NCBI GenBank assembly: GCA_003551985.1
Contig: PUOB01000064.1
Span: 1 to 19,442 of the forward strand
Length of the DNA: 19,442 nucleotides
Direction: 5' to 3'
Origin: Desulfobacteraceae bacterium
GTDB taxonomy: Bacteria; Desulfobacterota; Desulfobacteria; Desulfobacterales; Desulfosalsimonadaceae
In this document: positions 14,037-19,442 of the stretch, in pieces
Position numbering within the stretch: position 1 is the stretch's first letter
Layout: the number at the start of each line of letters is the position of its first letter
Made by a program: the position numbers and the translations under genes
Notes under the pieces: model-generated
Told to the model about the DNA's origin: nothing
What the model saw: the letters and a program-made list of their open reading frames with translations, nothing else
Database searches by the model: none

Positions 14037-14365
14037 GAAATTGAATTCATCAAGCGCAACCCTTTGCCAAATTTGCACATTGAATCTGGCAATCCTGTCT
14101 GGCCATAGAAGTCGCATTACTGTCGGGGAATAGCCGCCTGTGCAAGTGGACTCTTAAAAAACAGCCTGATTTTTATCTTGAAATTTCGATCAACCCCGGA
14201 TATAATCCTCATAAGTACAAAGATCGTCATAACTTTTGGGCCTTTCAGTTCAACCACGTTTTATCCATCATCCTTTTATATCATCTGATTCCTGAGATTC
14301 CAGCAAGGGTGAGCAAATTTTTATTTTGTACCTCTTGTTTTGCAAGATGCAGTATAAAACGGTAG
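14037..14365 (+). pseudogene. Possible frameshifted coding remnant, unidentified
   Basis: This AT-rich stretch of more than 300 bases has no intact gene. One frame (14037-14108) reads EIEFIKRNPLPNLHIESGNP then VWP-stop. An overlapping frame, from about 14085 to a TAG at 14363-14365, reads RLCKWTLKKQPDFYLEISIN and YKDRHNFWAFQFNHVLSIIL without any start codon or ribosome binding site. Residue composition looks protein-like, but I recognise no family. It also contains TGCAAGATGCA at 14341-14351. Confidence 0.25.
14341..14351. promoter_or_regulatory. TGCAA-N-TTGCA-like site 5 (one mismatch)
   Basis: TGCAAGATGCA differs from the palindrome by one base and lies 74 bases upstream of the CGGC-domain gene at 14425. 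It is weaker evidence than sites 2-4 and could be chance in an AT-rich region. Confidence 0.3.
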
Positions 14366-14424
14366 TCGTTAAGTGCCATATTATTCTTTGGTCAAAATAA
14401 AATAGTTATACAGGGGTCATAAAT

Positions 14425-14862
14425 ATGAAGAAGATTGGAATAATCATTTGTAACCGCTATCACACTTGTGCGGGCGGGAAGTGTCTCCGAGCTATGCGCA
14501 ACCGTGAAGGGGCTTTTTCCCTGTACAAGGGAGATGAAATAGATCTTGTCGGATTTACTACATGCGGGGGATGTCCTGGTGGAAATGTAGAATACGCTCC
14601 AGCAGAAATGAAAAGAAATGGAGCAGATGTCATCCATTTAGCCACCGGTTTAGTGGTCGGATATCCACCTTGTCCACGGTTGAAAGATTTTTGCAGTTAC
14701 ATTCCTGCAAAGTACGGATTGGATGTGGTAATTGGCACGCATCCAATACCTCAAAACTATTATTTAACTCACGAAAAACTTGGCACTTGGCAAACTGATA
14801 AATGGCAAAATCGAATTAAGCATGTCTTACCAAACGAAGAGATGCGCTTGGCATATGATTAA
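14425..14862 (+). CDS. CGGC-domain putative metal-binding protein
   Basis: This 145-residue protein has the CGGC-domain signature FTTCGGCPGGN (C47, C50), preceded by C9, C15 and C20 (IICNRYHTCAGGKC) and followed by C83 and C90 (PPCPRLKDFC). The family is described as putative metal- or cluster-binding and is common in strict anaerobes; its biochemistry is not established. AGGGG precedes the ATG by about 10 bases. The gene is AT-richer than the CODH operon, which hints at separate acquisition. A second, shorter relative lies at 15338-15703. Confidence 0.85.
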   Translation: MKKIGIIICNRYHTCAGGKCLRAMRNREGAFSLYKGDEIDLVGFTTCGGCPGGNVEYAPAEMKRNGADVIHLATGLVVGYPPCPRLKDFCSYIPAKYGLDVVIGTHPIPQNYYLTHEKLGTWQTDKWQNRIKHVLPNEEMRLAYD

Positions 14863-14912
14863 TGACTTACTACTATTGGTAAGCTTCAGCAAGAGACTCC
14901 ACGAGCCTTAGG

Positions 14913-14930
14913 CTTTTTTAGCTTGAAGAA
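14913..14930 (+). terminator. Weak terminator-like hairpin with T-run
   Basis: AGCC-TTA-GGCT followed by TTTTTT lies 51 bases after the CGGC-domain gene stop. The stem is only four base pairs, so this is a weak candidate. Confidence 0.3.
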
Positions 14931-15027
14931 TAAATTGCTTGAAGTGGTCGCGGTCACAATCAACAAATGGCAGTTGACATATCGTTCTTCTTCAAACAGC
15001 GGCCCTTAAAAAACTTGAAGATTTTTC

Positions 15028-15061
15028 TTGCACGTCAATGTTTTTGGTCTTATGCTCATAA
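15028..15061 (+). promoter_or_regulatory. TATGCTCATA element, copy 3, overlapping a sigma70-like promoter
   Basis: TTATGCTCATAA (15050-15061) lies 44 bases before the TTG start at 15105. TTGCAC (15028-15033) is exactly 17 bases upstream of TATGCT. The arrangement matches copy 2: a -35-like box, 17 bases, then the palindromic element over the -10. Confidence 0.6.
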
Positions 15062-15104
15062 AAAAGTTTTCATTGAAGCAAAATAAATAAGGGGGGTGAA
15101 TTTT

Positions 15105-15296
15105 TTGGACCAGGTTAAATCGGGTAGCAGAAAAAAAGGAACCGGCCCCGGCCGAGGACGCGGTGGAGGTATGAACACAAGCGGGTTTTGTGCGTGCCCC
15201 CTTTGCGGTCAGAGAGTGCCGCATGAACGGGGAAAGCCTTGTTTCGAACAAAAATGCCCTGAGTGTGGTGCTGAGATGACAAGGGGAGAGTCATAA
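15105..15296 (+). CDS. Small zinc-ribbon protein, paralogue of the 13722-13901 gene
   Basis: This 63-residue protein (from TTG 15105, eight bases after AAGGGGGG; GTG 15096 is a less likely start because it overlaps the G-run) carries the same [16 protein letters not shown] block as the minus-strand paralogue. The same six cysteines follow: FCACPLCG and KPCFEQKCPECG. The tail is longer and acidic (EMTRGES). The start matches the paralogue's length from initiation codon to the linker. It stands 41 bases before a CGGC-like gene in the same direction, so they may form one transcript. Function is unknown; a cluster- or zinc-binding small protein is likely. Confidence 0.8.
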   Translation: MDQVKSGSRKKGTGPGRGRGGGMNTSGFCACPLCGQRVPHERGKPCFEQKCPECGAEMTRGES

Positions 15297-15337
15297 TTTC
15301 AGGCAAGACGGAAAAGCCAAAGGGAGTATTGAAGATA

Positions 15338-15703
15338 ATGGAAAAAATATTGATTGTCGGATGCAAAAGAGCCATGGACGATGTGTGTATCGGTTGTTCA
15401 CGCTGTATGGTCGGCTTTAACAGAAGAGCCGGCGAATTTGAACGTTACGGCAGCGATGATGCTGAACTGATAGGGCTTATTAACTGCGGAGACTGTCCGG
15501 GTGCAACCATTGTTACACGGCTTGCGCAAGTCAACCTCTGGAACAAGGCGGTTGATGAGAACGTGACCAAAGTGCATGTCGCTCCATGCATTGCGGATCA
15601 TTGCCCTTACAAAGATGCAATTGTCGGGAAAATAAACGCTAAGGCCGGGGTTGAAGTCATTCAAGGTACCCATCCGTATAAACCGTCGGATATATTTGCT
15701 TGA
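15338..15703 (+). CDS. CGGC-like putative metal-binding protein
   Basis: This 121-residue protein, related to the CGGC-domain family, has CGDC in the signature position (LINCGDCPG, C50 and C53). It also has C9, a VCIGCSRC cluster (C17, C20, C23) and C84/C89 (APCIADHCPY). Eight cysteines in ferredoxin-like spacing suggest a metal or iron-sulfur site; its activity is not known. GGGAG lies 11 bases before ATG 15338; an in-frame TTG at 15329 is too close to that box. It follows the zinc-ribbon gene by 41 bases, likely under the same TATGCTCATA element. Confidence 0.78.
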   Translation: MEKILIVGCKRAMDDVCIGCSRCMVGFNRRAGEFERYGSDDAELIGLINCGDCPGATIVTRLAQVNLWNKAVDENVTKVHVAPCIADHCPYKDAIVGKINAKAGVEVIQGTHPYKPSDIFA

Positions 15704-15706
15704 TTT

Positions 15707-15886
15707 TTAGAAATATACCTTGTTGCTACGGTCAGCGATGCGGGTATTTATCCCACTGAGAATATGGGTTTCAATATAATAACAGGTGCAGTGATGCGGC
15801 CCGGTTTGTATTTGAAAGACGGTCTGTGGTCAGGCTTTTTTGGGTTGATACAATCAATAAAATCCGGAAACGGTTTTGGAATTTGA
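15707..15886 (+). pseudogene. Possible C-terminal coding remnant, unidentified
   Basis: An open frame without a plausible start ends at TGA 15884-15886 and reads GIYPTENMGFNIITGAVMRP, then GLYLKDGLWSGFFGLIQSI. The residue pattern looks like the end of a real protein and lies in a gap of about 280 bases with no other gene. I recognise no family. It could be a leftover of a deleted gene or chance. Confidence 0.25.
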
Positions 15887-15980
15887 TCACGGCAGCAATC
15901 TTTTCTTCAGCGGCCTCACGGGGTGCGGAAAGTACGTTCCGTGGCAAGTTATGCTGCACTTTCGTTGCTATGAAAAAAAC

Positions 15981-18263
15981 CTATCCTTGCGCAATCGCCT
16001 CCCGTACTTTGACTGCCAATGCCTGCCGGGATAAAGGTTTCTGGATGAAAAGGACGTCCGGATCCAGTACCCCGGTATGAGCGATCACATTTTCCGTATA
16101 ACTCGACATGTATAGGGTTTTCAACCCGGGCCGGCTCATGGTCAATTTCGAGGCCAGGTTTCGCCCATTCATCTCCGGCATGACCACATCGGTCAGGAGC
16201 AGATGAATTGTTCCTTCATATGCTGCGGAAAGCCTCAATGCCTCAGATGGATTTCCAGCGGCCTGAACGGTGTAGCCCAGCCTCTCGAGTATCCGCCTGG
16301 ACATGTGCAACACGCCTTTTTCATCTTCAACGACCAGGATGGTCTCCGTTCCGGTGGGTACTTGGCCGGTGGATGTTATTGCGGGCTTCAAAGAGGACGC
16401 TTCCGCTTCATGCCGGGGCAGGTATATTTTAAAAGTCGTTTTCATCCCTGGCTCGCTGTAGACGTTTATAAAGCCGTTGTTCTGCTTCACGATGCCATAG
16501 ACCGTGGCCAGGCCGAGCCCCGTTCCTTTCCCGATTTCCTTCGTGGTAAAAAATGGTTCGAACAGGTTTTCAAGCGTCTCCTTGTCCATCCCGGAACCGT
16601 TATCGCTTACGGTAAGCATGACGTATTGCCCGGGAACAAAATGAGATAGTGTACAATATTCTTCATCAACCTCGATATTGGTGGTTTCTATTATTATCTT
16701 GCCCACATCGGTAATTGCATCACGCGCATTGACAGCAAGGTTTGCCATGATCTGGTCCACCTGTGAGGGGTCTATCTTTACAGGCCACAAATTTTTGCCG
16801 GGGTGCCACACAAGTTCAACGTTTTCGCCGATCAGGCGCTGCAGCATATTCAGCATGCTGGGAATGGTGTCGTTTAAATCAAGCAGCACCGGGCTGATGG
16901 TCTGTTTCCGGGCAAAGGCCAAAAGCTGGCGCACTATGTCGGCGGATTTTTTTCCAGCAGTGTATATTTCCTGTATTTTTTTGTGGAGGGGGTCTGAGGG
17001 GTCTATCATTTCGATGGCCATTTCGGCATATCCGTTGATGATGGTAAGTTTGTTGTTGAAATCGTGCGCAACCCCGCCTGCCAGCCTGCCCACGGATTCC
17101 ATCTTCTGGGCCTGGTTGAGCTGGGCCTGCAGTTTTTTGCGGTCGCTTTCCGCCAGTTTGCGGCTGGTAATGTCGCGATCCACGCCATTCAATCCGATAA
17201 GGGTTCCGTGTTGATCGTGAATGCAGGTAACAGCGGTTTCAACGATAATGGCGCTCCCGTCCTTCCGGTAATATTCCAGTTCAAGGGAGATGCTTCGGTG
17301 GGGGTCCGCCTGCTTCGTTTTTTCACGGGCCATTTCCTGCACAAAGGTTTTGAGTGCCTTTTTTCGGGATGCCGGCGTCATCATCTCTCCCAGAGTCTGG
17401 GTCATCCGTTCTTCCGGAGAAAATCCATAGAGCCGCTCAACCGACTGGCTTACATAGGTGAGGCCAAGCTTCGTATCGCAGGTCCAGATAAAGTCGTTCA
17501 TCCCCTCTGCGATCAGGCGGTATTTGGATTCGCTTTGCCGGAGCGCTTCCACCGCCTTTTCATGTTCCCGTATCTTGCGTGAAAGCTGTCGGTTCGCTTC
17601 TTCCAGATCAGCGGTCCGTTCGGTTATGCGCTCCTCCAGTTGATCTTTTGATTCTTCGATCTGCCGCATGAGAAAGAAATTGTGCCGGCTCATGTACTCG
17701 ATGACATAGCAGATCAGCATGCCGGCAAAATTGGCGCTGACGAGAAAAAAATTGTTGCTGATGAGAATGGTTCCCGGGGTAGCGGACCATACAGCGGCCA
17801 CATTGTAGAAAACCACGATCAAAAGCCCTGCAAGAGATGCCCACAGGAATTGCAGGAAGGCAAATGCATAGCCGAACATCAGCACCAGGATCAATCCGGC
17901 ATAGTAATAATGGCTGATCGGCTCCGGCGCCACGAGGACCATGAGTACGATTCCCAACCCCCCGACTGTGACCATAAAGAACAGTATGGGCTGGAGATAC
18001 GGGTAGAGGCGGGGAACGTAGGTGGCTGCAACAACGAGCAGGAGCCCGGGGCAGACAATGGCATATCGGATCAGCCAGGTGATATGCTTTTGTTCCGGCA
18101 ACACCAGGGCGTCTAGAATTCCGAACAAGCCGTAGAGCAAGGCGCCCAGGAAAAAGGAAATTCTGACCAGGAAAAGTGTAGAGCGGAGATGATGCTTTTT
18201 GTACAAGGGCTCCAGGGCCGACTGGGGGCCGGAGAACCTCAAAGACATCATGTTCAGATGCAT
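15981..18263 (-). CDS. Membrane-bound hybrid sensor histidine kinase (PAS, HisKA, HATPase, receiver)
   Basis: This 760-residue protein has about six transmembrane helices (roughly 29-50, 63-81, 91-111, 121-139, 141-157, 171-189). A coiled linker (200-244), a PAS domain (about 245-368) and HisKA with H400 in GGVAHDFNN follow. The ATPase has N508 (NLAVNARDA), DNGSGMD (554-560) and GKGTGLGL (579-586). The C-terminal receiver has D692 ([13 protein letters not shown]) and K742 (IQKPLS). The ATG at 18263 was chosen for GGGAGG ten bases upstream; the open frame to GTG 18350 has no ribosome binding site. The membrane region has no recognisable periplasmic domain, so the signal may be membrane- or cytosol-derived. 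No output regulator is adjacent. Confidence 0.93.
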   Translation of the reverse strand: MHLNMMSLRFSGPQSALEPLYKKHHLRSTLFLVRISFFLGALLYGLFGILDALVLPEQKHITWLIRYAIVCPGLLLVVAATYVPRLYPYLQPILFFMVTVGGLGIVLMVLVAPEPISHYYYAGLILVLMFGYAFAFLQFLWASLAGLLIVVFYNVAAVWSATPGTILISNNFFLVSANFAGMLICYVIEYMSRHNFFLMRQIEESKDQLEERITERTADLEEANRQLSRKIREHEKAVEALRQSESKYRLIAEGMNDFIWTCDTKLGLTYVSQSVERLYGFSPEERMTQTLGEMMTPASRKKALKTFVQEMAREKTKQADPHRSISLELEYYRKDGSAIIVETAVTCIHDQHGTLIGLNGVDRDITSRKLAESDRKKLQAQLNQAQKMESVGRLAGGVAHDFNNKLTIINGYAEMAIEMIDPSDPLHKKIQEIYTAGKKSADIVRQLLAFARKQTISPVLLDLNDTIPSMLNMLQRLIGENVELVWHPGKNLWPVKIDPSQVDQIMANLAVNARDAITDVGKIIIETTNIEVDEEYCTLSHFVPGQYVMLTVSDNGSGMDKETLENLFEPFFTTKEIGKGTGLGLATVYGIVKQNNGFINVYSEPGMKTTFKIYLPRHEAEASSLKPAITSTGQVPTGTETILVVEDEKGVLHMSRRILERLGYTVQAAGNPSEALRLSAAYEGTIHLLLTDVVMPEMNGRNLASKLTMSRPGLKTLYMSSYTENVIAHTGVLDPDVLFIQKPLSRQALAVKVREAIAQG

Positions 18264-18847
18264 GACCTTGCTCCTCCCTGTGGCAATGCAGGCTTGCTCA
18301 ATAAAACGATGATCTTTCTTCTTGGATTGCCCAAGCCTTGCGCTTGTCACGCCATGGCGTGATTAGAAAGTCGTCTGATCAAGACTTTTACGAAAGAATC
18401 TTATTTTTGCTTATGTGCCATGAATTGTCCTTTTGGTAAAGTGTAAACGTCTGAGCCACCCCTGAAATTCTAAATGCTGCAGGGGCGTAAAAGAACAAAG
18501 CCCTGCGAATTCAAGGCCATTAAGCAATAGCAGAGTCAATGTTTACGGCCGGCGTATGGCTAAAGCCCGAAAAATATTTTTTTGTAAATGTTTATATCAT
18601 GTTTATAGTTTTGATAGTCTCGCAAAAAAGGTGATCAGGAGACTTTGTAAAAAGCCCGGAATCCAGGCATGTGCAACCTTTAGAGTTCGCCTGCTGGATG
18701 AGAGCATGGAGGGGCTGTCAAAAACATTGCATGAAATGGCAAGTCATCTTGAGATCTTTTTGCCGGATAGTACGGCATGGATCTAATGTTTTGTAATGGT
18801 TTGCGATAAATGGTTTGCGATAAAACATCGCACAGGGTCTTGTTCTT
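18264..18847. other. 580-base stretch with no convincing gene
   Basis: A 76-codon plus frame at 18556-18786 has no ribosome binding site, biased content (FFCKCLYHVYSF) and no recognisable family. A partial copy of the GTAAAAAGC-type repeat is at 18641-18659. The rest is AT-rich and probably contains promoters of the flanking divergent genes, but none could be assigned. Confidence 0.5.
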
Positions 18848-19060
18848 ATGGCACAACTTCAATGTCCGAACTGTGGCAGCAAAGGGTTTCACATTAAGAG
18901 CCCTGATGAGGAGCGCGACAGATACGAATTTGAATACCGGGACGGGCAGCTCTTCTTCGGTGTATGGGTAGATGAAGAGAGCCGCCCGAAAATGGATGAC
19001 GACACGCCCATCTTCTGCAATGTTTGCGCATGGCAGGGAAAATTCCATACGGGGCAATAA
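18848..19060 (+). CDS. Small two-CxxC zinc-ribbon protein
   Basis: This 70-residue acidic protein begins MAQLQCPNCGSKGFHIKS (C6, C9) and ends TPIFCNVCAWQGKFHTGQ (C57, C60), so the two CxxC knuckles bracket a strand-rich middle segment. This suggests a single structural zinc site. The ribosome binding site is weak (AGGG about 12 bases upstream). It is followed 114 bases later by another small gene. No function can be assigned; small zinc ribbons of this kind often bind nucleic acid or partner proteins. Confidence 0.7.
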   Translation: MAQLQCPNCGSKGFHIKSPDEERDRYEFEYRDGQLFFGVWVDEESRPKMDDDTPIFCNVCAWQGKFHTGQ

Positions 19061-19174
19061 GCATGTCAGTCTATACCTGACACGACAGCGAACATGCCCC
19101 CTGCGCTGGGTAAAAGGCATAGTGCCCGGCGTTTTCAGAGAAACCCATTCATATTAAAAAAAGGAGGTTTTACC

Positions 19175-19442
19175 ATGGACGCAAAAGATTATTGCAATTC
19201 AATGGCAGCAGAACTGACCGCTTGGAAGGCCAAACTGTTTGACGTAATCGCCAGGACGGATAAAATGGGCACTGCGGAAAAGGACAAGGTCTTTGAATAC
19301 TTTGGTGAAATGAAGATCGTTATCCAGGATATTGAGGATAAGATCGAGTCGCTTCGCACGGAATGCCCGTCCGATTGGAGCCCGCAGAAGAAGGACATCG
19401 AGGATGCGCATGTGGACATGCGCTCCAAGTACGAAGAAACGC
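19175..19442 (+). CDS. Partial small acidic alpha-helical protein, C-terminus off window
   Basis: AAAGGAGG lies eight bases before ATG 19175, and the frame is open to the window edge (89 codons). The sequence is helical, charged and rich in Lys, Glu and Asp (AAELTAWKAKLFDVIARTDK, EYFGEMKIVIQDIEDKIESL, TECPSDWSPQKKDIEDAH). It has no signal peptide or membrane segment. I recall similar short uncharacterised proteins from Desulfobacterota with the same W-S-P-Q-K segment; no function is known to me. It probably folds as a helical bundle or coiled coil. Confidence 0.75.
   Translation, partial: MDAKDYCNSMAAELTAWKAKLFDVIARTDKMGTAEKDKVFEYFGEMKIVIQDIEDKIESLRTECPSDWSPQKKDIEDAHVDMRSKYEET

Noticed and set aside
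18556..18786. 76-codon plus-strand frame
   Set aside because: No ribosome binding site, biased composition, and overlap with a repeat-like segment.
1..19442. CRISPR array, tRNA or rRNA genes
   Set aside because: No regularly spaced repeats, no clover-leaf with CCA-type end and no rRNA-like sequence were noticed on reading.

Overview
The window looks like part of a chromosome from an anaerobic, acetyl-CoA-pathway (Wood-Ljungdahl) bacterium. It is most likely a sulfate-reducing or syntrophic Desulfobacterota member. This rests on the combination of an anaerobic Ni-Fe CO dehydrogenase, a MetF/MetV/MvhD/HdrA module, a sigma54 activator beside a NifX-like protein, CGGC-domain and DsrE-like small proteins, and a probable selenoprotein. 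The taxonomic assignment is inference; no rRNA or other marker gene is present.

Left block (1-9834, all minus strand, read right to left): NifX-like protein -> cooS -> strong GC-rich hairpin -> metF-like paralogue -> tandem hdrA -> mvhD -> metV -> metF -> single-domain response regulator -> ACT-domain protein that runs off the window. hdrA/mvhD and metV/metF overlap by 1 and 4 bases, so translational coupling is likely. The core appears to be a methylene-tetrahydrofolate reductase (MetF+MetV) wired to an HdrA/MvhD flavin and iron-sulfur module, with CO dehydrogenase supplying the carbonyl branch. No hdrB or hdrC is in the window.

Middle block (9835-13226): a sigma54 enhancer-binding protein is transcribed divergently from the CODH operon. 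A sigma54-like promoter (9847-9862, minus strand) lies just before the NifX-like gene. TGCAA-N-TTGCA palindromes lie 90-140 bp behind that promoter and again downstream of the activator. The next gene, 11611-11892, is interrupted by an in-frame TGA followed by a SECIS-like hairpin; I read it as a 93-residue thioredoxin-like selenoprotein with a U-x-x-C motif. After it comes a decayed duplicate: a deleted copy of the same activator, another TGCAA-N-TTGCA palindrome, a truncated MBL-fold gene and an IS66-family remnant.

Small-protein block (13378-15703): a DsrE-like protein overlapping a zinc-ribbon protein (minus strand), a CGGC-domain protein, a second zinc-ribbon protein closely related to the first, and a second CGGC-like protein (plus strand). 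The two zinc-ribbon genes and the selenoprotein gene each have the same TATGCTCATA element 41-55 bp upstream, always in the sense orientation, which suggests a shared regulon. Several stretches here are AT-rich and hold possible coding remnants.

Right block (15981-19442): a large membrane-bound hybrid histidine kinase (minus strand), a 580-base stretch with nothing convincing, a small two-CxxC zinc-ribbon protein, and the start of a small acidic helical protein cut by the window edge.
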